Shown piece by piece: positions 1 to 10,983 of a stretch of DNA of 64,000 nt. The notes below the pieces were generated by a model. That model made no database searches, was not told where the DNA came from, and saw only the letters and a program-made list of their open reading frames with translations. The stretch is from Haberlea rhodopensis (lineage: Eukaryota; Streptophyta; Magnoliopsida; Lamiales; Gesneriaceae), in assembly GCA_907163345.1 (NCBI GenBank), contig CAJQUN010000015.1, positions 10,696,886-10,760,885 on the forward strand, in the 5' to 3' direction. The position numbers were made by a program, and so were the translations under genes. Numbering within the stretch: position 1 is the first letter of the stretch; every line of letters begins with the position of its first letter.

Positions 1-499
1 TTATCTTTTGAGAACTCGATTTGGGGCAGTCCAACAACCATGTCAAGTTTACGAAGACTGGCAATAGTTTTAAAATTTAAGTGACTCAACCGCTTGTGCC
101 AAAGCCAATTTTTGGAGTAATTCAAAGCAGCAAAGCAAGTAGGGGAGGCAGGTTGATTAAAGTTCCAATCAATCAAATAGGTGTTCTCATGCCTTTTTCC
201 TACAATTAGAGTATTACCATTGTCAGTTTTAATTGTGCAGGTGTGTTGGTTGAATTCTACAGAATATCCATTGTCACATAATTGACTGATACTTATCAAA
301 TTGTAACACAAGTTTTCTACCAGCAAAATGTCTTTGATGATAACATTACCATGGATAATCTTACCCTTACCCACAGTTTTACCTTTCGCGTTGTCCCCAA
401 ATGTTATTTTTGGTCCTGAGATTTCAACCAGTTCAGATAGCAGGGTAGCATTCCTGTCATATGTCTAGAGCATCCACTGTCCAGAAACCACTCTGAGCT
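1..499 (-). pseudogene. pol: F protease and GAG-pre-integrase region
   Basis: Open on the minus strand from an in-frame TGA at 500-502 to the window edge. It holds the copia aspartic protease motif WFLDSGCSRHMTG (about 490-455) and, further on, the GAG-pre-integrase signature LWHKRLSHLNFKTI (about 115-60). Integrase and RT would follow outside the window. The frame differs from the preceding extension ORF, so the polyprotein is interrupted. Confidence 0.85.
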
Positions 500-561
500 T
501 CAAACTTGCTGGACTCTAGATATCTGTAATTAAAGCAAAAATACATGATTGGTACCCAATC

Positions 562-1332
562 CTACTTGGGTCCAGGAGGAATTAGTTCTTTCGGAACCCA
601 CACTTGTATGACCCTGGGTAGCTTATGTCGGTGTGTGTTCTGAAATGTGCGTGTATTAAACAGTGATGGTGATGGTCTAGAACTTGTAGTGTGATAATAT
701 GTGTATGCATGTGCTTTTGGTTTGTAGTTCCTGTTATAGAGCATATATCTCTTCTGGACATGCTTACAGTTGTAGTACCAGTTGGGTTTAACCTCTCTAG
801 CTGCTCGACCAGTGGGTTTAAGTTCATTTCTGAACTTTTGCCTCGGTTTAGCCTCTGTGAGTGGTTCTACATAACCGATACCCTTGTGTTGTGCCTGTTC
901 CTTGATGAGTGTTGCTTTAACAGGTTCTTTAACCAGTTCATAAGGGTCATATACTGTGCTAGATCTTATAAAGTTCATTGTTTGAACTTTGCTTTTTGTT
1001 AGACACAGTTGAGGTTCATTACCAGATGAACTGCCATCATTACTATTATAGCCTGTTAAATCACCAGCAAGCCTTATAGACTCAAGCATTTCATCATTTC
1101 TGGCAGTAGACGCATTCCAAGTGCTAACCAGTTTGCTAAGTTTCTGGTAGGCACACTTGGCTTCATCTCTTTCTTTTACTAGGAGACTGACTGTTTCCCT
1201 TAAGCAATTCAACTCCCTTGATTGTTCACAATCAAATTTGTTTTTATGCGTTTCAGTTGGGATTGAGTGCTCAGTCTTATAGTTTTCAAAGGATTCATAT
1301 AACGTCCGATACTCTTTGATCATGTCCTGCAT
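562..1332 (-). pseudogene. F gag C-terminal extension
   Basis: A 256-codon frame with a heptad-like, charged N-terminal half (residues about 1-65) that looks coiled-coil, then a basic Tyr/His-rich tail. In long-gag copia elements a similar spacer lies between the knuckle and the protease. It is shifted in frame relative to the knuckle segment, so a small indel near 1332 is likely. I recognise it by position more than by domain. Confidence 0.6.
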
Positions 1333-1373
1333 GCATTGGTAAGTTCACTATGTGTAAATTCAGATAGGTTAGA

Positions 1374-1652
1374 CTATTGTACCTCAATCTCATCATTTGC
1401 CATCAAGCAGTGGACTTCTTCATCTTCACTCTCGCTTGATGAGCTCATTGATTCTTCTGATTCTGACTCAGAATCAGCCCATTTGCTCTTGCTTTCTTCA
1501 GCCATCAACACTTTTTGATCTCTGTCCCTTCTGGATGATCTTCTTGTTTCCTTTGATTTTCTATAATCTTTGACTCCTCTTTTGTGATCATCCTTCTTGG
1601 GTTTAGGACAGTCAGCAATGAAGTGCCCTGGTTTGAGGCAGTTGAAGCACAC
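1374..1652 (-). pseudogene. gag: F gag zinc-knuckle segment
   Basis: Carries one CX2CX4HX4C knuckle (CFNCLKPGHFIADC) which binds RNA in retroelement gag proteins, followed by a Lys/Arg-rich stretch and a Ser/Glu-rich acidic tail. It is in the same frame as the upstream gag and separated from it only by the stop at 1686. It ends at a second stop, TAG at 1374-1376. Confidence 0.85.
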
Positions 1653-1685
1653 TCGCTCCTCTTCTTCTGACTTTCCCTTAGAACT

Positions 1686-2519
1686 CTACCTTCGAGGATA
1701 TGATTGATAGGATTTTTGGCTCTTCTTCATGAATTTCCCAAACTTCTTTACGAACATTGCCATAGCGTCATTACACATTTTTTCTGGAGTCATCTCTGTG
1801 GAAGTAGGCAAGGACTCCGATGCAGTGAGAGCTTTGGTTGGTTGACTGGTACTGGGTTCATCTTCCACCCGTATACCTAGTTCAAATTCATAGGCTTTTA
1901 AGTCAGCGAATAGATCATGTAGATCTATCTTGTTTATGTCCTTCGATTCTCTCATAGCAATTGTCTTGACATCCCATTCTCTTGGGAGACCTCTCATCAC
2001 CTTGAGAATAACTTCTCTGTTGGGTAACTCCTTACCCAGACTGCTAAGTTCATTAATTATACCAGTCACTTTCTCATCATATTCGTTGAGAGTCTCTCCA
2101 TTTGTCATTTTGATGTGCTCAAATTTCTGTAATGCCATAGTGAGCTTGTTCTCTTTTGTTTGATCATTTCCTTCGCAAAGTTGAGCAATCTTTTCCCAGA
2201 TGTCTTTTGCTGTGGGACACATTTTGATCTCGTTGAACATATTTTTGTCCAAAGTTTTGAACAAAATGTCCCTTGCAACATTGTCCAGATTGGCCTTCTT
2301 TCTTTCTTCATTTGACCACTGAGATCTTTCCTTCTCTACCATCTGTGGTTCACCAATTGTGATAGAGGCAGCTGTATTGATTTTTATAATCTTCATGGGT
2401 CCTTCAGTAATTACGTACCACATATCATCATCTTGAGCGCTTAGATGTGCTTGCATACGGATTCTCCAGTCATCATACTCATCCTTCTTGAACATAGGGA
2501 TCTTGTTAAAAGATGCCAT
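1686..2519 (-). pseudogene. gag: F gag, N-terminal part (UBN2-type capsid domain)
   Basis: Nucleocapsid/capsid precursor of a copia element, which would form the cytoplasmic particle that packages element RNA. The chosen start is the ATG at 2519, 34 bases past the primer site, giving MASFNKIPMFKKDEYDDW, a typical copia gag opening; an upstream in-frame ATG at 2693 lies in the LTR and is rejected. The body has the WxxI...L...C...KAKDIW-like and Y...F..LG..L features of the UBN2/DUF4219 gag family. The frame closes at a TAG (1686-1688) just before the zinc knuckle, so knuckle and capsid are separated in this copy. Confidence 0.85.
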
Positions 2520-2552
2520 TTGAGCTTTAATATATCTCAAGATTGAGAAGAA

Positions 2553-2567
2553 CCAGCTCAGATACCA
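2553..2567 (-). other. Primer binding site of F (iMet-type)
   Basis: The minus strand reads TGGTATCTGAGCTGG just inside the LTR. It matches the usual copia iMet primer site TGGTATCAGAGC except for one base. Minus-strand DNA synthesis would start here. Confidence 0.8.
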
Positions 2568-2595
2568 CTTGTTAGGATCGGAGGCGTGTTTAGAA

Positions 2596-2620
2596 GGGGG
2601 GGGGGGGGGGGGGTGGGGGG
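2596..2620. repeat. G homopolymer run in the F LTR
   Basis: Eighteen G, one T, then six G on the plus strand. It sits near the inner LTR end. The run can form a G-quadruplex in principle and is also prone to length errors in sequencing. Confidence 0.9.
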
Positions 2621-3486
2621 TTGAATAAACACTGCCCTCAAATTCTGATCTTCGACTAATTACTGCTAAGTGATGCAGTAGCTTCTCAATCAATTAAGCA
2701 AGTCAGTAGACACTAAGTGAAGTGCGGAAAACGTCTGCTGTACTTGTGAGTTAACTAAAGCAAATAATAAGAAACAAGTAAAGAACACAGGGATTGTTTC
2801 TGGAAGTTCGAAGCACAACGCTTCTACGTCTCCCCTTCTTCCTTTGCAGGAAGGATACACTAGAAGACTTTGGTTTACACTTTACAGCATACAACCTCCT
2901 TAGGCTTTCACACAGCTATGCCTAAACTCCTAGCAACACAATGTATATGATTGGTTTACAAAGTAAACTATCTAACACTCCTTTGAATGACTTTTACACT
3001 TGTAAGCTTTGAGCGTTTTTTGAATGATCTTTGAGCAGTACACCAGTTAAACTTGATCTTTTATATATCAGTAGGTGTTCCTTGCTCTGGCTGAATCTAC
3101 AGATAATTATCACTTGATAAATTTCTCTGTTTGAATGTATAGAATATTCGATTGTCAGTGGATTCAACTTCTTCTTCATTCATTCAGCATCTGTATTTAT
3201 AGACTTCATTTCCAACGGTAAACTTTCTTGGTATGGAAGGTTCAGCGTAGAATCTATTTTCTTCTCTATTTTATTTTCCTTCCATTTTTATTCAGCAACG
3301 ACTCTTTCAATCTGACGGAATTGATGGCGATGATTTTGTAGTGCTTGTAGCTCTGTTGTACCTTTGTAAAATGGAATTGTACTCTCGCTGCTGGATTTAC
3401 TTCTACTGGTTTTGTAACTTCAGTATCCAGTCGTACTTTTTAGCTTAATAGATGTTGGTTAGACTTGATGAAAGACTTCATGCAGT

Positions 3487-3730
3487 AGATGTTTTTATCC
3501 AGTGAGTATCTCAGTCCGGTAGATGTCTTCATCCGGTAGGTGTCTTCATCCGGTAGATGTCTTCATCCGGTGGATGTCTTTACCCGGTGGATGTCTTCAC
3601 CCGGTGGATGTCTTCATTCAATGGATGTCTTTACCCGGTGGATGTCTTCACCCGGTGGATGTCTCACCCGGTGGATGTCTTCATTCAGTGGATGTCTTTA
3701 TCCGGTGGATGTCTTTATCCAGTAGGTGTC
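3487..3730. repeat. 17-bp minisatellite in the F LTR
   Basis: About 13-14 head-to-tail units close to ATGTCTTCATCCGGTGG, with a few 16- and 18-bp units. Because 17 is not a multiple of 3, the same peptide-like words (MSSSGRCLHPVDVF and the like) appear in all three plus frames. Those ORFs are by-products of the repeat. Confidence 0.9.
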
Positions 3731-3765
3731 TGTAATCACCAAAACTTAGGAATCGTTTCCCAACA

Positions 3766-5231
3766 AATAATCAAGTAATTTCACGTTCACGTAAGTTCAA
3801 CAAATCATGTATCAAATAATACAGATACATGTCATATGTTACCGATCGCACATACCTATTATTCCTTGTTTTAGAAGCTGAATATGGTCTTCTTAGTTCG
3901 TGGAATTCCCATGCCGTGTTTTAATCTATCAAATTCATACAACACCATTTCATTACTGCTTTATTACTAAAGTTACCACAACATACATATAATCTATTCT
4001 TTAACTGGGGGCGATTAATCAGATCTAAACTATGTGGAATAGAAATATTCTGATTCTCCTAAAACAGTAGCAAATGCGAATCGATGTAGCAACAGGGGAA
4101 AGAACGCACATGCTGTTAATAAATGATAATGATTCCAACAAATGACCTACTTAGCTAAGACTCAAAGCCATAAGGCCATAATTGACTAAACTGGAAACTA
4201 AACTCCTTGGACAGCATACAAAGTCGACCACAAACAAGAATTAAGAACTTTCACCTCCTAAGCCCTTGAAACTCGATCGATTTCCCTCATTCAACAGCTA
4301 CAAATCGAACCAAACTCAAATATCATTGAGATTACATGAAATTATCTCCTACATGATTCATGAAGCTAAAACACATACCAAAACAAGACTTCAACAACTC
4401 TATGGACAGTAAACACATTAGTGGCAGCAGCTTATGGCCCAAAACAGTTGGAAACATCGAACCAGTTTAAAAAATGGGAAAGAAAACTCATGCAATCCTT
4501 TCTAACCTGATAAATCGAGCTAAAACATGATTTAATGGAGTTAAAAGTTGATTAAGAATAGAATTGAAGCAGTTTCACCCTCACATACTGATATCTATCG
4601 ACCAAAAATAGAACAACTAGTTCAAAGTTCCTACAATGCTCCGATACATGATTCAACAAGCTAGAACATGGTTTAAACGGATTAATAATCGACTAACAAA
4701 GACTTATGAACCGTTATCCTCAAACAAAGAAAATCGATCGTCCCTTTCCACCAAATTTATTTTAGCTATCTAAATTATGAATTGCATTGGAGCATTTCTA
4801 TGTCGTTTGGATAGATGATTCTTTGCTATTTGAGCAGTACGTGTCGGTTAACTGGAACCATTTGATCCTGTATATAGATCATCTTTTGATCATTGTCTTG
4901 TCATTCTCTTGTTCAATCATCGGTTATTTTGCAATTTAAGGATGAAAGTGATACTCAACGACTCACTTCTTAATGAACTTCCATGTGACTTTAGACAGAA
5001 AAGGGGTGACAGTAAATCTGTTCTCAAATCTTCTTCCATTCGAGTTTCTATTGTCAAGATAACAGTTGCAGACTCCAAGACTATGAAGGAAGATAATGCA
5101 TTGCCAAACTGTGTATTACATTCGTTATGCCAGCAGTATGGAAGTAATGAAGATAATGATGGAGAATAAAAATAATTTGCATGTTCTTGTGCTTGATTTC
5201 ATTGGCATTTCTTTGGAACAAGCTGTGGCAT
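3766..5231. other. Unassigned DNA, no supported gene
   Basis: No domain, LTR end or RNA gene recognised. An 86-codon frame at 4909-5169 has no recognisable motif and no homologous copy elsewhere in the window. It could be an exon or old transposon debris; I cannot tell. Confidence 0.5.
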
Positions 5232-5515
5232 CAGGGTGTTCACGGGCCGGATCGGACCGAATTCGTACCGGATCCGACCGGTCCCGGACTCGATTTTCGT
5301 GGAACCGGACCAATCCGGTTCCGAACCGGATTGGTCCGGTTCCGGTTCCATGGCATATGCCATGGAACCGATCCGGTTCGGAACCCCGGATCCGAATTAT
5401 CGGATTGGTCCGGGGCAAACCGGTTCCAACCGGAACCGGTTTGGCAATCGATTGATCGCCAAATGTTTCTGTTTTTTTTTAACCACGGGTCTTGGCGATC
5501 GATCGCCAAACCAAA
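5232..5515. repeat. GGACCGG/CCGGTTCC-rich patch, possible hAT-type fragment
   Basis: Begins CAGGGTGTTCACGGGCCGG and continues with many GGTCCGG, CCGGTTCC and CCGGATCC words on both strands, ending near two GCGATCGATCGCC-like palindromes (5447-5512). Plant hAT elements often start CAGGGGTGT and carry such GGACCGG runs; that link is from family knowledge. No matching terminal repeat or 8-bp duplication was found, so the class is uncertain. The several overlapping ORFs here are by-products of the repeat words. Confidence 0.4.
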
Positions 5516-6878
5516 TTTTTAAATTTTTTTTTTTGTAACCCAAATCGTAAAGGAAAAATACATCATTTATTGAATATGGAAACAAACATAAAAGATACAT
5601 CATTTGAAATCGTAAGCATGCACAATGATTCTGCTTGTAGAGAAACTCTAAAGTCTCCAATGAGTCGAGCACAAGTTGAAAATGCCGACTCTGACGCGAC
5701 ACTGGATGTTTGGACTGCAAATACATCTCTAGCCATTTTTCTGACACATGGATGGAATCTAGTGGAAGGCCGTAAATACTATAGTTATTTACAATTTTAA
5801 AAAAAAAACATATAGATATAGATTTAGATTATTTATGTTAAAATTAAAATTTTAAACTTAATATTTTATATTGAAAAATCATATAAAAGTTACATTCTAC
5901 AGTAAAATTTTATGTTGATATCTACATTTCTCACTTTTTTTTTTTTTTTTTTTGTGTTACAATCATAATTTTAAAATCCAATATTTCATAATTTGAATAT
6001 TATATCAAATTTATATATAAAAAAATTATTCTACCAAATTTATAATGAAATACTTATTCTATCCATTTGTAAATGGCTACAATACATGAAAAGATACTTT
6101 TTTGTGTGTTTAAAAGATATATTTATTTAAAACTTCAAATTATGTAGTTTTCTCATGTGTATTTGTTCTATTTTATAACGTTAAAGTGAAAGTGGCAATA
6201 CACACAACATTTAGTTAAATGTAAGCTTTATGTCCAACATAAAAATAGCATATGTATATTATTTTGAAGATTTAAATAAACGTATCTTCTTAAAAACAAA
6301 AAAAAAAAACAACAACTTAAGTTTATCTTTTTTATGTATTGTAGCATTTTCAAATAATTAGAATAAGTTTTTAGCATTTATAAATGGGTAGAATAAATTT
6401 TTTTTATAAAAAAATGTTATAATATTCAAATTTAAAAATATTTGATTTAAGACTATGAGAAAAAACAGAAATTGAGAAAACATGAACTTCTTACTATTGA
6501 ATGTAAATTTTTATATAATTCTTTAATATTTAATATTGAGATTTTAAATCTATAATTTTAACATAAAAAATTCAAATTTTCTATACTCATATGTTTTCTT
6601 TTATTAATTGTGGTTACCAAATAAAGAAATGGGTGTAACTCACCCTGTGATAGAATTATCCAGATTTTTCAAGGTATTATGATGTCATTATTGTGTTTGT
6701 GTTATTTCTGCTATGATTAACACACTCACAACTTCTCAGTGATGCCTCTGCACCAATGTAACCAACACATCATCATCATCCGCAACATCAGTATCATCAT
6801 ACAAATCAGTAAAGCTTTAACCTAATCGAAGTTGTTGCCGTTTGTTTCGACGTTTTGTGTGAAACCTGTGCATATGTT
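5516..6878. other. AT-rich unassigned DNA
   Basis: Strongly AT-rich between about 5800 and 6640, with a poly-T run at 5934-5954. I see no coding potential, LTR end or structured RNA. Confidence 0.6.
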
Positions 6879-7267
6879 TGTTGGGTTTCCATCCACCGAC
6901 GTCAGATCTAGACGCAGGTAAAAAATAAACATAAACATATCTGACACAGGGACGGATGATCGTGCTTGATTTATAGATAAACATGCAAATATCCAATATA
7001 ATGCACAGAAAGAGATTACCGTTCACCGATGTAAATTTTCCTGACTGTGGTGATCCCTCGAGTCCAATCAACCTGACCAGATCTTCAAGCTCAGCACCAG
7101 TGCTAGTTTGGTGTTAGCTTTTCTATGAGAGTGAATTGAATGGAGTTGGGTGTGTAGCCCTAGAGATGAATCATTTATTTATAGGAGAGTTTGAGTCACA
7201 TTTGGGCTAGGATTCTTAGGGCCCGACGAGACAACCATTGACCATTGGCTTGTAGGGCATCTTATGC
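6879..7267 (-). repeat. LTR of old copia element E, interrupted near its tip
   Basis: Plus-strand text starts TGTTGGG at 6879 and reaches CTTATGC at 7267, where A1 begins. The missing tip TAACA is on the far side of A1 (22140-22144), followed by a copia-type polypurine tract on the minus strand. Rejoined by position, the LTR is about 394 bp and runs TGTTAGC...CCCAACA on the minus strand. A TATAAATA box lies at 7183-7176 (minus). Confidence 0.65.
7176..7183 (-). promoter_or_regulatory. TATA box in the E LTR
   Basis: Minus strand TATAAATA within the LTR, at a plausible spacing for an LTR promoter. Sequence match only. Confidence 0.5.
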
Positions 7268-9695
7268 TGTAAGGACCCCCTTAGCCCTTAACCCCTGATT
7301 AGTGTATTAACCACTATGTGTGGCACATGATTTCAATAACCAGTTAATCGGGAAGCTCAGATGATACTTTACCATTGAATGTCAATTACAAACTTTCCTT
7401 TAATACTCAATGTTATAAGATCATCGTCCTAACAATAAAAGACTCATTTGTTTGCCCTTTACCAACCCCTTAGTGCCACTTTTCACTTTGTGAACTTTTA
7501 TAAAAATTTGGGCAGAGTCTCCCCATAAATAGAGCTATGCCGAAAAACAAGGCACAATACATAACATAATTCCCGGCCAGGGAACACATAATACTCATCA
7601 GAAAGCAGTAATACAAGTAAATTCCCAGCCAGGGAAGACACCACACATATGACGACAAAAATGGGTTTCAACACCCACAATACACCAATGACTCCCATAT
7701 CATTTAGCAATTCTACCTCTAATTGCATGCAACATAGAATGAAAGAGAGAAAGGCTCATGCCTTTATATACAACCCATATACAAGTATAATCGTGGTCAC
7801 ATGCGAGCATCATGAATATGTATATAACCATCATGGGTATATAGGTACTCTATACGATATCGTGCTCCATCAAGCCCTGGTACCACGATCCTGGGAGTAC
7901 ATCCAATCAACAGCTCGAGCTCCGCTTCACATCCATCGATGTACCTGTTCACCTGTCCCAACAGAGACAGCCCCCACACGGGGTGAGCATACCAATTCCA
8001 CAATTTCATAATCATAATGACATAATACATAATTTACAAAAATGTAAATGTTGTGGAACATATGTGATACTTCCTGGATGGTATCATCCTCATCCTAGCG
8101 TACCCCTGTAATAACCCTGTTCTCAAAACAGATAAATCATCAAATCCTGAATATGCAGTTAATCATCACATTGGTTAACCCTAGCCGGTTTCAAATTAAC
8201 AACATTTCATAACATCTTTCTTTATCTAGCAATTATCATAATTCTAGATATCATATTGAGATTTCCTTAACTTCGATACTAGTTAATCACTTCTCTGATT
8301 AACTACGTCTCTGTTCCTATTCATTACCAATAGGGAATAAAATACAGATATCTTAGATATCTAATCAAATACCACATTTTCATTTCTTACTTCAAAGTAA
8401 CGTCATACTATCGGTGTTCGCTCCGTAGCAACCACACCCCATCATTTGCTCGCTTCATAGCGGCACCAAGCATTTCACCATGTGAATCAAAATAACGTAA
8501 CCAAGTCCCGGTGCCATCATAGTAAAACGTTTCATGTATATTAAATCATGCATCATACTTGTAAAACATCATTTAAGCTATGCTCGTACGCTGAACGTAC
8601 CTTAAATCCTCGAAGTCCAAGCCAAACCTTGCTCGAGTTCCATGCCCCGAGGAACGATGTGCTAACACGATAAATAATTCACAATTATTTACGAACATGT
8701 AACACATGCTCAAGCACATCCATAACCCTCAAAATATTGTCAACACACGACAATAAATCATTTAAAAGACCCGGGGCAGGGTACATGCAGGGAGGGAAAT
8801 AAATGAGACAATATCGAAAATTGTTCAAGAACACCCTACAAATTTTCGAACCCTTACATCTCAATTCGAACCCAATAAAGCATCATAATCATCTAAACAC
8901 ATGAATTAAACCATCAATAGCAAGAATCATCACCCTTGCCAAAAACCCCCAATTTTCGAACCAAACCCCAATAAATTCGAAAATAATTTCGAACCAAAAC
9001 TACCAAATATAGCAGGGAAATACATGAGAGGGACGAAAAAGAGGTAAAGAACGTTACCCAATCGAAAATCGGAAGTAAAATTGACCGAAATCGAAGAACC
9101 CTAGAATTTGGGGATCGGCGCTCATCTGCAAAATCCGACTTCAAAACGCGACGAAACTTCGAATTGACGGAGGGGATAGCTGCGCCTCGACGAGACGAAG
9201 CCGGTGATAGGTCGCACGCGCCGAACGGCGGCCGGACGGCGGCGGGCGAAGCGCCTGAAGCGGCGGGAGCTGGGGGGCGACGGGAAAAATCGCATGCGGG
9301 GAGAGAGAGAAATTTGGGGCTGAAATGAAATTAAATGCAAAATTCTGGGTTCAATTGGTATTTATAGCAAAAATACCCCGAAAAATTAATAGCCCCACAA
9401 ATACATCATGATTCATTAAAAATCATCTGTTTTCAAAAATTCTCTCTCTAACTCTAAAACCCCCTACCGGTGCTCACACAGCACCCGAGATCCCGAGACA
9501 CAACAAAAACCCAACTCTTAGGTTTTTCACCCAAATGAGAATACAATCTCAACCTCTGGATCCAACGATCCCAACTACCCAAATAAACGAGCCCAGAAGG
9601 CCCAACACCTCGATTAAACTCCAAATCGCCACGTAAAACCACTTTAGGGATTATTAACACTACGGGATTAACACCTATAATCCCTGGTCATCACA
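7268..9695 (-). repeat. A1 3' LTR
   Basis: 2428 bp, TGTAAGG...CATCACA on the plus strand. Near-identical to 19718-22134. Contains two TATA-like boxes on the minus strand (9366-9359 TATAAATA and 7770-7763 TATATAAA) and a short conserved ORF (7797-7976). Confidence 0.92.
7797..7976 (-). CDS. Small ORF in the family A LTR (A1 3' LTR copy)
   Basis: Unknown protein. From the Trp codon at 7976 the frame reads WGLSLLGQVNRY and ends IHIHDARM before TGA. The same frame is present in the A1 5' LTR (20247-20429) and the A2 5' LTR (24127-24306). Against A2 I count 12 changed codons, eight of them synonymous. Upstream of the Trp the frames diverge because of a one-base indel, so the true start is unclear. 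No domain recognised. Confidence 0.35.
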   Translation of the reverse strand, partial: WGLSLLGQVNRYIDGCEAELELLIGCTPRIVVPGLDGARYRIEYLYTHDGYIHIHDARM

Positions 9696-10703
9696 ATATC
9701 CCCCACTAAAAGAATTTCGTCCTCGAAATTAGCACTGGTGTATCACGTAACACCCAGGCTACACAACAACATGAAGCCATAACCTCGATTCTTGACCATA
9801 TCAAAATCGTATTAATAAACGCGAGGATACTTACCTCACATCAAACTCTGAAACATAGCGACTTACCAAAACCAACCTATCACCCGAGAGGCAAAATGTA
9901 CCTCGGTGCGATTCATCCCAAAAGTCAGTCCCTCATGACTGCAAAATAACCTATACTTACGACTGTAGATCGGACAGTCATCCTTAGTTCTAATACAACT
10001 AGTAAGAACGCATCCTGAATGACACCTCAACCGTGAGAACGTTGACCTCGTGTCAAACTCTGGAGTGGAATAAACTTCCAAATCCATCATAACGTCAAAG
10101 AGCGTCAGCACAGCTCAACGCTAACAATCCAAAAGCAGTTAGTCAACTGAAACTGTAAGGATTCGAAACGCTCCTGATTCTATCGTAGATATCATCCAAT
10201 GACATCTTTACCAAGACTCACGATGTCTAACATACATCGTTACGAGGGAAACACTAGTACACCACGGTGTACACATACCAAACCTGGTTTCCCGCTATAC
10301 AGACCACCTCCATCCAAGGAGCAGTTGCACCCTCTGCAACTCGGATCGGCCAACTCACGGCCACCGATCCACACAAAAGACATCTCACAAGATGTCCACC
10401 TCCGGATATCCCAAGAACCACATCCTCATCGTAATAAACAATCGAGACTCCACAGAGTTTCAAAATTTGAAAGGACATGCAATAAACCTATTGCATCCTC
10501 AACGCTTGTGTCGACAGCGACACCCAACCAATCCGAATTCATGACATCCCTTGATAATCCTAGGATTTAACAATCCAACTTGGGAAGGCTATCGCATAAC
10601 TCGGAGGGAAACACCAATAATGAAATACCTTAACCCTCACAAGATAATCCCTCCTCAAGGGAAGTCAACTAACTTCACGATTATCCCTCATAATCATCGT
10701 GCA
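9696..10703 (-). other. A1 internal DNA, 3' part (non-coding, hairpin-rich)
   Basis: Starts beside the LTR with the minus-strand text TTTTAGTGGGGGATAT (polypurine side), preceded by TTTCGAGGACGAAAT. Aligns along its length with 53290-54301 of A2. No supported coding sequence. It holds several perfect short hairpins also seen in A2, for example GACTGT..ACAGTC at 9961-9979. It ends at a deletion junction with B1 at the shared GGAGAT. Confidence 0.85.
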
Positions 10704-10794
10704 ATGGAGATAAAGTCTACGATTTCTCCTTCTTTTGGAATTAAGATACGTAAGAGACGTACGAGCATCGGACGGTAAACCATACCCTTACATA

Positions 10795-10975
10795 TTATGA
10801 TGATGTTTAAGATGATGTTTATGATGATGATGTCTATGATGATATTTATGATGATGATGCTTATGATGATGTTACGATGATGATGCTTATGATGATGTTA
10901 CGATGATGATACTTATGATGATGTTTATGATGATGATGTTTATGAGGACGTCTATAATGACGAAGTTTATGATAA
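10795..10975 (+). repeat. ATG/TTATG simple-repeat tract in the B1 5' LTR
   Basis: Imperfect (TTATGATGATG)n tract, repeated at 17515-17700 in the 3' LTR and in antisense at 18960-19250, 56650-57320 and 62530-63180. It produces Met-rich or His-rich shadow ORFs. Confidence 0.85.
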
Positions 10976-10983
10976 GGTCATAC

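Larger units (their letters stand above)
1..3765 (-). mobile_element. Ty1/copia element F, 5' part only (runs off left edge)
   Basis: Read on the minus strand the order is LTR (3765-2570), primer site, gag, zinc knuckle, gag extension, protease and GAG-pre-integrase, then the window edge. This order and the protein motifs are those of Ty1/copia. The long gag with a spacer ORF after the zinc knuckle and the 1.2-kb LTR suggest the SIRE/Maximus group, which is an inference. Stops and frameshifts interrupt gag, so this copy is defective. The bases after the LTR (AATAA, 3766-3770) would be one target duplication; its partner lies outside the window. Confidence 0.9.
2570..3765 (-). repeat. LTR of copia element F (5' LTR)
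   Basis: The 1196-bp segment begins TGTTAGG and ends CAACA on the plus strand, so on the element strand it runs TGTTGGG...CCTAACA. The inner end lies two bases from the primer site. It holds a 17-bp minisatellite near the outer end and a G-run near the inner end. The second LTR is outside the window, so the boundaries rest on terminal TG/CA and primer-site position only. Confidence 0.8.

Noticed and set aside
691..1002. Plus-strand ORF of 103 codons opposite the F gag extension
   Set aside because: Shadow of the minus-strand frame; no domain.
3523..3778. Three overlapping plus-strand ORFs with CLHPVDVF-type repeats
   Set aside because: By-products of the 17-bp minisatellite; no start context or homologue, and all three frames look alike.
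4909..5169. Possible host gene exon of 86 codons
   Set aside because: No recognisable domain, no splice context that decides it, and no neighbour exons.
5096..5538. Several Arg/Gly/Pro-rich ORFs on both strands
   Set aside because: Caused by GGACCGG and CCGGTTCC words; no domain.
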